In this document: positions 32,864 through 45,450 of the stretch, in pieces
How positions within the stretch are numbered: the first letter of the stretch is position 1
Layout: each line of letters starts with the position of its first letter
From: Coriaria nepalensis
Taxonomy: Eukaryota; Streptophyta; Magnoliopsida; Cucurbitales; Coriariaceae
NCBI GenBank assembly: GCA_027186245.1
Contig: CP114495.1
Location: 7,618,501 to 7,682,500, forward strand
Reading direction: 5' to 3'
Length of the DNA stretch: 64,000 nucleotides
Notes under the pieces: model-generated
Told to the model about the DNA's origin: nothing
Database searches by the model: none
Seen by the model: only the letters and a program-made list of their open reading frames with translations
Made by a program: the position numbers and the translations under genes

Positions 32864-33850
32864 CTTATAAGGATAAATTCACTTTTTAGTCCTTATAAGT
32901 ATAAATAATTTTTTAGTACATGCATAATTCAAATGAGACTTTTTAGCTTTTCTAATTATTTATTATTATTATTTCATCTTTAATATTTTATTTTTTCTGT
33001 TTTTCTCCTTAGTAATTTATTATTCTATTTTACAATCCAACTTTTAATTTTTCATTTTTGAAAAAAAAAAACTAATATTAAAAAAAATAGAAACCCAATC
33101 TAATTGATTGGAAAAAAAAATCGATAAACAATCTGTCTTTTTTACAAGAAATTGATCAAAATGATATGACTTTTTCATGAGGTATCCAAATTGCATAAAT
33201 CATTTCTTCACAAGGAACCTGATATCGATCAAATATTTTATGAAGAATGAGATCTGATCAATCCAATGTTTCATCGCAAAGTGTCAGATCTAATTGAATA
33301 AAAAAAAACTATTTGAACCAGGACTCCACTAAAAAAAATTGTTCGAACCAGACTTCCATTGGTGGTCTAGTTCGAACATTTTTTTTTCTTCAATTAGATC
33401 CAACATTTGCGAGGAAAAAACCGATCAATTGGATCTCGTTCTCTGTGAATAATTTGATCGACCCGATCGGGTTCCTCGTGAAGAACGGCCAATCCGATTT
33501 GGATACCTCATGAAAAAATTGTATCGTTTCGATCGATTTCTTACAAAAATGAACGGATTATTTTGATCATTTTCTTTTTCAAGAAATCATATCGAGTTTC
33601 GGTTTTTTAAATATTAATTCTTTAATCTTTCCAAAAATAAAAAATAAAAAGTTATGTTCTAAAATAAAATAATAAATTAATAAGGGAAAAATATAAATAA
33701 TAATATAGTAAAGTTGAAAGAATAATATAAAATAATTAGAACTAAAAAATTTCATTTAAACGATCCATAAAATAGAAAGTTATAATAAGAATATATATCA
33801 GATAAAAATCGCATTATAAATTAACTAAAAAATAAATTTATCCTTATAAA
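32864..33850. repeat. Long imperfect foldback (inverted repeat) of about 1 kb
   Basis: The left arm 32864-33353 and right arm 33365-33850 are reverse complements with moderate divergence, around an 11-base loop. Matching landmarks: CTTATAAGGATAAATT (32864) with AATTTATCCTTATAAAA (33835); TTCATGAGGTATCCAAAT (33175) with ATTTGGATACCTCATGAA (33497); GATCTAATTGAA with TTCAATTAGATC; and the tip TGTTCGAACCAGAC with GTCTAGTTCGAACA (33340 and 33365). The left arm holds a small local duplication near 33311-33340. No ORF of note. It could be a foldback or MITE-type element or a hairpin-RNA locus. Confidence 0.75.
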
Positions 33851-35470
33851 ATGAGAAATTTGTTAAAAAGATAATGAACCTTTGATCATTAATCGATTAA
33901 AGGCTTAAAAACCCCTATATTTAATTTATATAAATTTATAAATTGCATCCATGGCATTTCTAATTTCTAAGCTCTTAGGTCTTAATTATTCAATTTCGAT
34001 CATCTTCAAGATTTTATGTTCTGGATTTCATGGATTTTTATTTTTTTTTCTTAAATTTAAGATGATTTTTTTTTTTTCATGGCTTTATATTGATATGGTT
34101 GATTTCTATCTCGATGAATAAGCTCTTAAGGCTTAAATTTTTTTTCTTCAATTTAAGATAATTTCAAAGTTTTTGAAGCACAGAAATAATCTTAAAACTA
34201 AATATATTTAAATCCCTAATTTTAGGTATATTCTGAAAATTTCTTGAACCATATTATTTTATTACTTTTCTGTATTTAGGTCAAATTCTATTTCTTTTAA
34301 CCTTTTCTTTGGAATAATTTAATTTTTTAGCCCTCTTTTTATTTATTTATTTATTTTTGTCCCATTCTTTTTCTTTTTTATTTTAATTTTTTTTTAAAGC
34401 AAACTTCAATTCTTGAAATGCTACTATAAAGTGACAGACACTGGCCCACTTTCCTTTTCTACCCCTTTGGGCATGAAAGCCTTCCATGAGTCTTTTTTCT
34501 CTTAGCTGGCTTGATGGACAGCTCTTTATAGCCTTTCATCATTTTAAAGCATGGGAAACGTATCACTTATCCCTGCTTTCAAGCATCTTTTTGTGCTTCT
34601 CTCTCTCGTACGCTTCTCTCTCTGATCTCTCACTCTTTATATTTTTCTTACATGATTTCTGGAAAAAAAAAATGGATACAAGAAGTTGGCGGCGATGGAG
34701 GCTTCATCTTCAGGGCGGCGGTGATAGAGGCTTCATCTTCAGGCTAAAAATTGTCGAGACACCAGAAGCTTTGAGCGGCGTTTAATGGAGGCTCATGTCT
34801 TCTGGGTGGCGCAATGGCTTCTTCCCTTTCTTTTCTTCTCACTCTGTCTCCACCCTTTATTTCTCTCCACCACCGAGACTTCGGCGGCGACACTATTCAA
34901 GTGGCGATCATGGCTTCGGTGGGTCTCTTTCTTTCTCCGGCGAGCTAATAAATATAAACTTCATCTCTTTCAATAGCTGATTTTGTGGGAGTTGACACTG
35001 AAGACTTCATTACTCTAATAGAATTACCTGGAGTAGTAGGGAGGGTGCTTGATACTCAATAATGCTTGATACAGGTCGTTGATAAGATCCATCAACTAAT
35101 ACTATTTTGCTCTTTGCAAGAAGTGTTATGGTCATTGATCTATCCCACTGTGCTTAGTATATGATTAACTAATCACGGACCTGGCGCATCTGCTGGATGC
35201 AAAAATATAGAGGATGATTGAAATCGGTGTTGAAATTTGAGATTTATGGCGCATCTTCAACTGTGCTATGGCTAAACATTTTAAATAATAAAATTTTTTG
35301 TTACTTAATATCATCTAGTCAAGTCCCTCTGTGATCGTGACTCCACCTATCAGACATCAATATTGGCATAAATTAATTAACATCAATTGGCATTGAAGAC
35401 TTACATGTTCTGGTGATTGGATTGACCCTACACTTGCTTGATTAGTGAGTTTTCTCCATTATTTTTGTTT
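33851..35470. other. AT-rich intergenic with a G/C-richer island
   Basis: Mostly A/T-rich. The island at 34670-34960 contains a near-duplicate of about 30 bases (GGAGGCTTCATCTTCAGG twice at 34697 and 34725) and GGCGGCG words. Three overlapping plus-strand ORFs (34486-34980) have no domain. It may be a relic of a gene leader, but nothing could be identified. Confidence 0.35.
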
Positions 35471-35481
35471 ATCCGTATCTT

Positions 35482-35969
35482 TTGATTTGGATTCAACGGT
35501 GCCTTACAAACCTCGAGCATTATGACCATAAGCCCCATAATTGCCACACTTCTTCGCATGATGTTTTCTTGAAATTTTCACCGTATTTTGATCAGATTAG
35601 CTTAGCTTTTCCATTTCATTTGCATCTCGTCTCCTTTTTTTGCTTAGCTTTTTTTTTCTTAGGACCCATCAGGGGAATATTTGATTGGGGACAATCTGAT
35701 TCCCCCAGAACAAGATGGAATATAACATTATATGTTTTCAAATATGTATCCTTCAGAAAATAGTGATGAACATAAGCCTCTAGTTGCTCTCGTATACATT
35801 TACATGCATGTACACATGGAATACCTATTAAGTCTCTTACTCCACAATTACCCATACGCTTTCGAATGTCAACTATTCTCCTCCCATGTACACAATGTTC
35901 AACTTCAAAAACACCACGAATAGTTGTCGGTATGACATCCAAATATGGTCTACTTTTTGCATGACTCAA
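35482..35969 (-). pseudogene. MULE transposase C-terminus (SWIM zinc finger) remnant
   Basis: The minus-strand ORF has FEVEHCVHGRRIVDIRKRMG followed by NCGVRDLIGIPCVHACKCI, then YVHHYFLKDTYLKTYNVIFH. This is the SWIM zinc finger (C-x-C...CxH) and following motif of plant MuDR-type transposases. Downstream (35560-35490), a decayed zinc knuckle CGNYGAYGHNARG is visible after a frame change. The first CxC is degraded (NCGV) and the catalytic domain is absent, so this is a terminal fragment of a dead Mutator-like element. Confidence 0.75.
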
Positions 35970-36136
35970 TCTTGTCAGCTACTTTAAGGATATAGATTAC
36001 CCTTAGCTTAAAACTAGTTATAAATTACTATACCAAAAAATAACAGAAATTATTAAATTCAAAAATCTACCACACGTCCATAAAGTGCATGCCATATGCA
36101 CACCAAAAGGACAAGGAGGAACATTTCACGTAGCTT

Positions 36137-36180
36137 ACGTGGCAGTGTGGCACCAATGAGAGGCTGTCTTACCTTATCCC
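36137..36180 (+). promoter_or_regulatory. Light-type promoter motifs upstream of PsbP
   Basis: ACGTGGC (G-box/ABRE-like core, 36137-36143), CCAAT (36153-36157) and CCTTATCCC, an inverted I-box GGGATAAGG (36172-36180), lie within 45 bases and about 290 bases upstream of the PsbP ATG. G-box plus I-box clusters are usual in light-responsive photosynthesis genes. The function is inferred from the motifs and the gene. Confidence 0.5.
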
Positions 36181-36467
36181 ATATCAAAAGCCTAATCTCC
36201 TGATCAAACTCCCTCTTCTCTCTCTCCTCCGCAATCCAAATCCAAAACCGACATTCATTCTCCTTCACACATCACAAAACAAGACTACCTTATTTCCTTA
36301 ATGTCTCTCTATTGTACCCACTTGCTTCCAAAAATCCACAAATTCTCCATCAAACATTTGAAACGACTAAGAAAGAAGAAGGAAAATAAACCAAGTTGTG
36401 CTGCATTAAAAACTCCTTAAGGCTGTGATTCTAGTACGTAGTATAACTACAAGAAGAGAGAAGAAAA

Positions 36468-38027
36468 ATGGCCTCCACTTCTTGTTTCTTACTCAACCCT
36501 GCACTTACTAGTACTACTCCCACCAAATCACAGCGTCAAGTAGTAGCTGCCGGTAATGTCAAGCCAACGCAGCTCGTCTGCCGGGCGCAGAAGGTGCAGG
36601 AGGTTGAGGCTGATTCTAGTGCCGTGTCTCGCCGCTTAGCTCTCACTGTGCTGATCGGTGGTGTAGCCGTTGGGTCCAGGGTATCCCCTGCTGATGCAGC
36701 ATATGGAGAATCCGGTATATACTTGTAGTATTCTACTTCTTATTTACATCATTTAGCTCTACTCGTAATAATTGTTGGAACAGGTAATTGTTGAAAAATC
36801 TGTTTGGAACTGAACTCAGTAAATTGGAGTTGAGGCACACTGTATTTTAGTTATATCGGGAGATTAACTTAAGTCTGTATTTGAAAAGATGTTTTCGGAC
36901 AATTACTTTAGATTTTGACCTAGTCTTCAAATGCACCCAATTAATGATGAGGTGTTCTTGTAAGCCATACATTATACAACCACAACTATTCACGTCTCTA
37001 ATATCAGATTGTGTTTTGATTTGCACTGTACGTATGATGTACTATGTCTATGCGATTGTTCATCCTGAACGATTCATACGTAACATTTGTTATTGGTAAG
37101 TGTTTAAGTCTCAAACACGAACGCAACAATCATAATTTGGATGGGAAATGATGGTAATGAATTTGCAGCCAATATCTTTGGAAAGCCTAAGAGCAACACC
37201 GAGTTCTTGCCATATACGGGAGATGGGTTTAAGCTGTCTATTCCGTCAAAATGGAACCCGAGCAAAGAGAGAGAGTTTCCCGGACAAGTTCTGCGGTACG
37301 AAGACAACTTCGATTCCAACAGTAATGTTTCCGTCATTATAATCCCTACCGACAAGAAATCCATCACTGACTATGGCTCCCCTGAAGAATTTCTTTCCAA
37401 GGTAGTTGCCTAATTAATTGCTTCTCTATTCTCTTTTGTGTATATATGAACTTCATTAATCTCTTTTTTAACAAAGTTTGACGGACTTCCTTCTCGTTTT
37501 TTACTTATTTCTTCTTTCACTAATGAACAATACACTTTTTATCTTGTAGGTGAACTTTTTGTTGGGAAAACAAGCTTACTTCGGAAAAACCGCGTCCGAG
37601 GTATTTCCGATGGCTCCATTTGGTTAGACTTATAAGATTGACATTTAATTAAACTGAGGTTTAGAATAATAATGTACTTAAGATACATAGTTAAACTCGT
37701 TTCCACGTAACGATATTTAAAGTTTGTAAGACTATGGATTACTTAACAAATGCTTGAATTGATCAGGGTGGATTCGACCAAGATGCTGTGGCAACTGCAA
37801 ACATCTTGGAAGCTTCAACACCAGTGATTAATGGAAAACAGTACTATACATTGTCTGTTTTGACAAGAACTGCTGATGGAGATGAAGGAGGGAAGCACCA
37901 ACTCATTACGGCCTCAGTTAAAGATGGTAAACTCTACATTTGCAAGGCTCAAGCTGGAGACAAGAGGTGGTTTAAGGGAGCAAGGAAGTTTGTGGAGAGC
38001 GCAGCCAGTTCATTCAGTGTTGCATGA
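36468..38027 (+). CDS. PSBP: PsbP, oxygen-evolving enhancer protein 2, chloroplastic
   Basis: Extrinsic 23-kDa subunit of photosystem II on the lumen side, which stabilises the Mn/Ca/Cl cluster (family knowledge). Exons: 36468-36714, 37169-37401, 37550-37600, 37767-38027; 792 nt, 263 aa, the usual precursor length. Residues 1-77 are a two-part targeting sequence: a Ser/Thr-rich stromal part, then twin arginine and hydrophobic core [16 protein letters not shown] (54-69) and ADA before the mature start [20 protein letters not shown]. The twin arginines fit the Tat route used by PsbP. The mature body has [41 protein letters not shown] and the closing [13 protein letters not shown]. All splice junctions are GT-AG and no lesion is seen. 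Leader ORFs on the other strand are ignored. Confidence 0.97.
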
Positions 38028-38029
38028 AA

Positions 38030-38985
38030 TGATTAAATGATCATTATGGAGTGATTGATGAGGGTGTTCAATATTTTCTTTTTTTAATGTGTAAAATTAT
38101 GGAGTGAGGGAGTTGGGTAATTGTATGAAGCTTTTGTGGATTCACATATATGAAATCAAGAGTTGTTTACTTTACCATCCAAATTTTAAACTAATTATGT
38201 TACTTTTAAGATTTGAAGGGAGACACAAGATATTCGACTCACGAATTGGATTTTCAATAGAGGATTGAGGAGGGTAAAGTCGGGATAAGGACCGGCATCG
38301 GGCTTAATTTAAGCCTAACTATCTAGTAAAAAAGAAGAAGAGGAGGAAGAATTATAATCATTTTACCTTAATATTATCATAAACCGATATTAAAATTATT
38401 TCCGATCTGATACCATTAAGTACCGATACATTTTCTGATATTCTGTCCGAAATTAGGACTTTAAATTTTGCCCGTACCTAATAGATAATTACAATTCAAG
38501 TTTAGGAGTTCCTCTACTTAAAATCGCTGAGGACGCCTCTGCCCTCTTTGGGATCGTTGATTTGAAATCTAATTGCCCAACAAAAACCAATTCTTTTGTC
38601 CTAATAAGATCTGATTATGGGGATATTTCTAGATTTGAAATCTATCCAGACTGAAAAATCCAACACTTTTCTTGCTAATCAAAAATTTGACCATGAATTT
38701 CTTCGAATAGTTGTTGCGACTGAAACAGCACTACTGATCTCTTGCCCCTGATGTTATGATTCATCGATTATGTAAGTAAAGCCTCATCACTCAGTTAGAA
38801 ACTATTTTCTATTATGATATTATCATGCTTCAAAATTGAACTTGTATGTTCAAGCAAAATTTTATTATGTTTTTCCAAATTGAAAAGAGTAAACAATTTA
38901 CAAGATTCAAGTTAGTAACCGAGAATTATAGATACAGATACATTTAAGGAAAAATAACAATGATTCATAAACTATACTTAAATTT
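38030..38985. other. 3' UTR of PsbP and intergenic DNA
   Basis: The first roughly 130 bases after the stop are probably 3' UTR. The rest is AT-rich, with ACCGATA-type words at 38380-38430. No ORF or RNA gene supported. Confidence 0.4.
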
Positions 38986-38989
38986 AAGA

Positions 38990-40110
38990 ACTTGCCATTC
39001 TTTCCCACCAAGTGTCTGAATTAGGGCTTCCAAGACCTTAATTTCTTGGTCGTGCTTTGATAGTTCTTCTTGCATGCTTTGCTCTCAACTCTTCCATGTG
39101 CAGTTCAAATACCTCTGCAATCAAAAGAAAAGTCCAAGTGGTGGGTAAAAAAAAATTATTTTCCAGTTGACATGTTGAACTAAAACACTCGCATATAAAA
39201 AAATTTTGAGGTGTAATTTTTCCATTAGTGTAGGCTAATATGCAAAGACAATATGGAAATTGGAGGGAATTCAGAATTACTCAAAAGTAAACAGAAAGAG
39301 CTCTTTTACGGCCTGCTGTGTATGTAATTCTGCAGCCTCAGATTGCCGTTTTTGGGAACGACCGCAAGCAGCTGCTGTGATAGCAGCATTTAGTTCTCTT
39401 TCCAAAGCCTCCACTCTTTACTCAAGAACCTACATAGAAGAGTAGTTCTGTATCTCGTAAGATAGAACACACATGAAACCTGATGGCTTGCCAACAACCT
39501 CATTGCATTTCATCCAGTAAGAAAACTAGTATAAGACATTTACACACACCCAGCTAGAAATATATTGAATACAGATCATACCTAATATCCTGATAATTTG
39601 TAGGAATAAAAATATTTCAAACCCGTCATCTCCATATCAATACCACACCAGAAATTATTATCATTTTTCAGCTAATAACGTCCTATACCATGATAAAGCT
39701 ACCACCTCATTCGATCTTTATCACCAACTCGATTATAATTTAAGAATATAACTATCCATAACATCTAGTAAGAATACAAAAATCATCCAAACCCTAGAAA
39801 GTCAAATACTAAAAGTCATTAAACAACTTCACATCGAAATCAACCCGCGCCAACATCCATAAACGCTAGATTTCCGAAATATGAAAAAGGTAAACAAATC
39901 ACACGAAATTCAAACAAAAACTTGAAGAAAGAAAGAGATTGAATTAACCTTGATAGTTCGAGCTTGTTCGGAGCTGAGAGAAGCTTTAGCGAAGGTATCC
40001 TCGTCGACGAAGACAGCGTTCTTAAGAAGTAGGAGTAAGTCGAGGTTAGAATCCATCTCTGTCATATTAGAAATGGCTCCACTCCTGCTCTTCTTCTCCA
40101 TTTCGACCAT
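38990..40110 (-). pseudogene. Small coiled-coil protein gene, apparently pseudogenised
   Basis: On the minus strand exon 1 (40110-39949) encodes MEKKSRSGAISN...DLLLLLKNAVFVDEDTFAKA, SLSSEQARTIK and ends at a good donor. Exon 2 (from 39429) continues VLE, then an in-frame TAA where VLEQRVEALEREL would be expected, then RVEALERELNAAITAAA...KRQSEAAELH. Exon 3 (39114 to about 38990) gives VFELHMEELRAKH, then needs a one-base shift to resume EELSKHDQEIKVLEALIQTLGG. I know this layout from small plant coiled-coil proteins of unknown role but cannot name the gene. The stop and frameshift in otherwise good exons argue for a pseudogene; sequencing error is the alternative. Exon 1 alone remains open. 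Confidence 0.6.
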
Positions 40111-40129
40111 TCATATTCCTTTGCCCTTC

Positions 40130-41687
40130 TCCGTTTTAAAGCAAGAAATAGATACTGTCTGGTTTTTTTATGAGGGCAAAAAATTGGTTTTTGCGGGGTA
40201 AGTGGCAACTGGATTTGAGAAATGAGTTTGGGGAAGATGAATAATTTGGTTTATTACATTTAAATCCTTTAAAGTTAAAAGAATTAATGTTTTACCCCAC
40301 TCAACAGAAACCGTTAGATCTAAATAATTGAAATCCAACGATAGCAAATAGAGCAGAGGCGCCCTCAACAAAAACCCTTAGAATTCGATAATATAATCAT
40401 GATGTGAGTTTTTCCGAACCTGTTTAAACCGGTCTAAACTTGAGTTACGGCTGGTGACGGACAAGTCAACTCACTTTGTAGACCATGTCAAATTAGGCAA
40501 CACCTGTAGCGTGTTAAGACTAGTTAACTCGTTGGGTTGTATCGATCACTAAAGTTGTTACACATGAAGAGATGATTTTTGTATGGATATAAGAACGTTG
40601 CCATCTAACTTTCTTTTCTTTTACCTTTACAAAATAATTTTTAAGACATCTCAAACAAAACAATTTTTTGCAAAACAAGTCTGTTAGGCTAAATTACAAA
40701 ATGCAAAGGCTAAGCTTTATCTTAACCCAAGTTATGGGGCATCACATCAACTCTTCATTTGGATTTTACTTAGTAAATGAACCGAGCTCGAGTCTGACTT
40801 AGGTCTCAAGTCAGGCTTAGATAAGAACTGAATAAGGATGATGCCAGATTAATGACATATAGAAGGTTAAACTCTGCCTTAGTCCAAACATACGAAATCT
40901 TACCTAGACCTATGACTCATGCCTTACTATGCAAATAATCAAAATCCCAATATAGTCTTAGTCTAAATTGGATAAGTACAGAGTCAGATAAAGAACTATT
41001 GGTAAGAATTCCAATAGATCCTTATGGAATATTTAGATTGTTGATTTAATTTCATTGGCTCAAAGATTAAATCCGGTGAAACCCAAATGCATGGATATGA
41101 CCCATTGGGTTAGGTATTCTAATCCATTAAGTGGTAACCATGTTATGGTCTAACTCGGTTTGACTCTCTAAACCTCTTAACATGGTCTCATATATAATCT
41201 GTATTTCCTCTCTTACCCTAACAGATGAACGAACGATTTTCTTGCACAGTCTCTCTCTCTCTCTCTCTCGCAATTTCTGGTTCTTGATCTCTAGTTTCTG
41301 CCATTTTGGTAGAGTGATCATCTAGATTATTGTGAGTCATGTTAAGATTTTGCGTACATCACGCTAGTTTAAATGTTATGGTGATATCTGTGATTATGTG
41401 CATATTGCTTGAGAGATTTGTGTTACGTAATTTGTATATGAACTGAGTAACATAGTGGAGCGAGATCCACTAATTTAGTATAGCTCAACATGGATAGAGC
41501 CTCCTTGATCATTTTATGATCTCATGAGGTGAACCATGGTAAAACTATGTTGTGTATTTTTCTCTCTTTACTCTTTGATTACTTGTTAATCTTGAATTTA
41601 TAAATATGAATATATTGGCTCAAACTTGAAATAATAACAAAGATCCAAGAAAAAAAATTTAATAAAGAACATAAATAGTCATAACAG
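40130..41687. other. Intergenic, probably includes a decayed copia 5' LTR
   Basis: No ORF supported. The part from about 41080 to 41687 directly precedes a tRNA-iMet-type primer site and has leader-like CT repeats (41252-41270), as expected for an LTR, but its 5' end and terminal dinucleotides could not be fixed. Confidence 0.35.
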
Positions 41688-44345
41688 TTGTATCAGAGTC
41701 AGGTTTAGGTTAAAACAATAGATTATAGTTCCTTAAATTCTTTTGGAATATTGTTTGTTCTTTTGATATTAAGTGAATCGATTGATGTTTTAACTATATG
41801 ATATAAACTAGGATTTGTTCTATGTGATATGATTTGTATTGATCATTATTGAAAAGACATGTTGGATTGATTTCTCTCTAAAACATCTTTCTCTGATTGA
41901 TTGTGGATTCTCAAAGTAAAATAAATTTTTCTTTGTGTCTTTCACCTCTTGAAGTATATTTTGTGCTTCTATGATTTTTTGGGGTACACAATTTTTGAGA
42001 AAAATTTAAGAGATTTTGTGTAAGAATATTGTGAGTTCTTGAGAAGGAAAAAAGATGAGTGTTACTAGAATGAGGATTCCTATTTTTGACGGGAAGATGG
42101 AGTTTGGCACATGAACAAAGAAAATGAGGGCACTACTGTCCCATAATAAGGTTCTGGTGGCATTAGAACAGGATACCCAAAAAATGATCTACAACTTAGC
42201 TACAAAAAAAGGATGAAATTAACCAAGAGCCATAAGACCTCCTAATCCTTAACTTATCTAACATTGTATTGAGGAAGGTGGATGGAGGTAAGACAACTGT
42301 CTCGCTCTTAGATAAGCTAGAATAAACCTTTGCTATGCAATTTGCTAACCTTATTTTTCTTAAGGGTTCCTTATATTCATAGAAAATTTTTGAAAACTAT
42401 TACAAATTTTTGAAACTTGTTTTAACCTTAAAATATACTGAACAATTAATAGATGACATCTCACAGGCTATGATTCTATTATAGTTTCTTAGTGATGAGT
42501 ATCTAGTAATAAAAAGTTCACTTAAATATACAGGGGTAGTTCCTACACTAGACTTAGTAGTAGATGGAAAAGTAAGATGGATAAAAGGGAAAACTCGCAT
42601 AGTTCCTGTAGTACTACTAAGAAATCTAGTAAGAAAAAGTTCACTTAAAAGAAGAAAATAAAGGATGAAGCTAGAAAGTGTTATTACTGCAATAAGATAT
42701 GACATCTTACAAAGAATTGATATGCTTTCAATAATGTTAAGAAACTGAATCAAACTAACCTAGAAGGAAATATAGTGACAGATGGGAAAAACATAAACTC
42801 TAAAGTGTTGAATGTTTCTAAATGCATTACATTAAATGAGTGGATACTTGATTCTAATTATACTTTTCATATATGCTCTAACAAAAAGTGGTTTCAAAAT
42901 TTCAAGAAATTGAAAATGGTACCATTTTTATGGATTTTATTGGTAATCTATCATTGAAACTACATGATGGTAATGTTATGCTTTTGGCTAAAGTAAGATA
43001 TATTCATGACTTGAAGAGGAATTTGATTTCGTTAGGAGCACTAGATGATTCAGGTTGTTCATATGTTGTTGAACATGGTTGCATGATGATATATAAAAAC
43101 AGTAAACTTATCTTAAAGAGAATTAAAAAAAATGAATTGTATGTTTTGAGTGGATACTATTATTTTGCAAGAACAAATTCTACCTTGATTTCCACTAATA
43201 TTGTTAAGACATATACTCGGCACTTAAGATTGAGTTACATGAGTGAGAAAGGTATTTAAGCCTTGTATAGACATGCTTGCTTGGTAATTCTTCGACTTCC
43301 ACATCATCATTATGTGAAATAGGCATCTTGAGAAAATAAGATAGATTAAGTTTCTCTAAGGGAACACAATTATCTAAATATTGCATTTAGTATTTACAAG
43401 CTGATTTGTAGGGGCCTAAAAAGATTACCTCACATAGTAGTAACAATTTTTTTTTTGTTTATTGTTGATCATTACAATAGAATGGTTTGAGTTTTCTTGC
43501 TTATGTCTAAGGATGATACCTTCGCTAAGTACAAAGAGTGGAAAATTCTAGTAGAAAATCATGTTGATAAGAAAGTTAAGGCTTTTAGAATTGACAATGA
43601 ATTAAAATTTTGTAATACTCTTTTTGATAATTTTGTAAACATAATTAGATCCTTAGGCATAAGACTGTGATTAAAACTACACAATAAACTGAGATAGCTG
43701 AGAGAATGAATATGACACTGTTAGAAAAGACAAATGTTTATTATTTACCATGGAATTAGAAATTTATTTTAGGGAAAGATTGTTAAGACATCCGCCTATT
43801 TGGTCAATAGGAGCCCTTCAACAATATTAGAGTTAGAATGTCCACTAGAAAAATAAAGTGGTAGGAAACCTGTCTTAGGTCATTTGAGAGTTTTCGGTTG
43901 TCAGCTTATGCCCATAAATTTGATGGTAAATTTAACCCTAGGTCACAAAGTTGTGTATTCCTAGTGTATGAAGAATGTATTAATAGATATAGACTTTGGG
44001 GTAGGGAGTCTATAGGTGTAAGGATTATCATAAGTAGAGATGTTGTGTATACTTATTAAGAATGTACTAATAGATATAGACTTTGGGATAGGGAGTCTAT
44101 AGGTGTCAGGATTATCATAAGTAGAGATGTTGTGTATACTGAAGATATTTTTCCATATAAATCCACTAATGTTGCTGCAAGTACACCAACAAATGTTCCA
44201 TCAACTATCAATGATGGAACTTACATTGAAATGGAGCCTGCAACCGTTATTGCCCCTAGTGAACATCAATAGGATGACAACCCCCTTAATGCTCTAGAAC
44301 CAAGAGATGTGCAAGACACAACTAATTATAATGATATGCACTGCT
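41688..44345 (+). mobile_element. Decayed full-length-type Ty1/copia internal region
   Basis: TTGTATCAGAGT at 41688-41699 is a two-mismatch tRNA-iMet primer site. Downstream in many broken frames: gag start MSVTRMRIPIFDGKMEFGT and KMRALLSHNKVLVALEQDT (from 42056); pre-integrase WILDSNYTFHICSNKKWF, LAKVRYIHDLKRNLISLGAL, DDSGCSYVVEHG and LRLSYMSEKGI (42840-43256); integrase-like MSKDDTFAKYKEWKILVENH and KVKAFRIDNELKFCN (43500-43620); then VNRSPSTILE and SGRKPVLGHLRVFGCQ (43800-43900). Reverse transcriptase and RNase H are missing. An 87-bp tandem duplication lies at 43973-44146. Numerous stops make it inactive. Confidence 0.85.
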
Positions 44346-45235
44346 CAAACCATTACTTTACTAAATATTTCATCGTTAAATAAGACAAATTTTTTTTCTT
44401 TTTAACTTACATCACTTAACTAAGAATTTTGTTTCAAAAGAGTTTTTAAAAACTTTCGTCTTTAAAAGAACTTCTTTGCTCCTTGCAAAATGTATTATGC
44501 AAAAAAAAAAAAAAAAAAAAAAAACCAGGTTATTGAATGTACTACAAAATGAGATACTACAAAATGAGAACATGTATAGTTTAACAAAATGAGATTTCAA
44601 AATATTTATAAGTAGATTAACAAAATATTGGTCAAGTTTTTACGATATACCAAAATATTTATAATTATCATTATTTACGATACTAAAAAAGAAGTTTACA
44701 GTATAGTTCAGTCCTGATACAAGTATATTATACCTCTCGACAAGTTTGTAAGAGTAACTAGATCAATTGCGTACCTTTAGTGTCTATAATGTGGAAAGTA
44801 AGACGTGACCTTTTAGTCAGTAAATACATATATAACTTACAAAATAATTATAGATATAAATACAAATGATACATGAAATATATAATATTTAATAATCTTA
44901 AAATACATATTTTTTGTAAAAATTATTATTATTTCTGTCTTACTTTTTCTTTTATTGGGTTTTATTTACATATCAAATAAGCTTTCAACCAATAAAAAGA
45001 TAAGTGAGCTACCCGATCTGAACTTAGCATAGTCCATACATATATTAACATATATTATCATAATTAAATTTCTCTTCATAAAACTCAACTTTTCTTTCGA
45101 TTTTTTTTTTCATATATCTCTTCATTTTTTAATATAAAATATAGGTAAAATTTATACGATTCTCATCAAATATTTCATACTAATTGTCCCAAAAAAAAAA
45201 AAAAGAAAAAAGAAAAAATTTGAATTTTGAACATC
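44346..45235. other. AT-rich flank between copia remnant and helicase gene
   Basis: Contains an A-tract at 44501-44524 and another at 45187-45225. No gene. The last roughly 200 bases before 45451 are CT/GA-rich and probably hold the helicase promoter and leader. Confidence 0.4.
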
Positions 45236-45450
45236 AACATATTTGCGAAAGAACCACAAAAGCATATGCTATCTACCGGGGCGAGGGCTAGAAAAAGCTA
45301 AGAAACAAAGCGCCGCACTCTATTATAAGTGTGCCTGTGTCTTCCTCTTTTTCGTTCTTCTCTTCCCTTTTCATTCTTTCCTTCTTTCTTTACTTGTATG
45401 CTCTGCAAGAAGAGAGAGACAGAGAGAAACCATCAAACCATCAAACCATT

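Noticed and set aside
44501..44524. A-tract as possible retrogene poly(A) tail
   Set aside because: No coding sequence or target duplication precedes it; simple homopolymer in AT-rich DNA.
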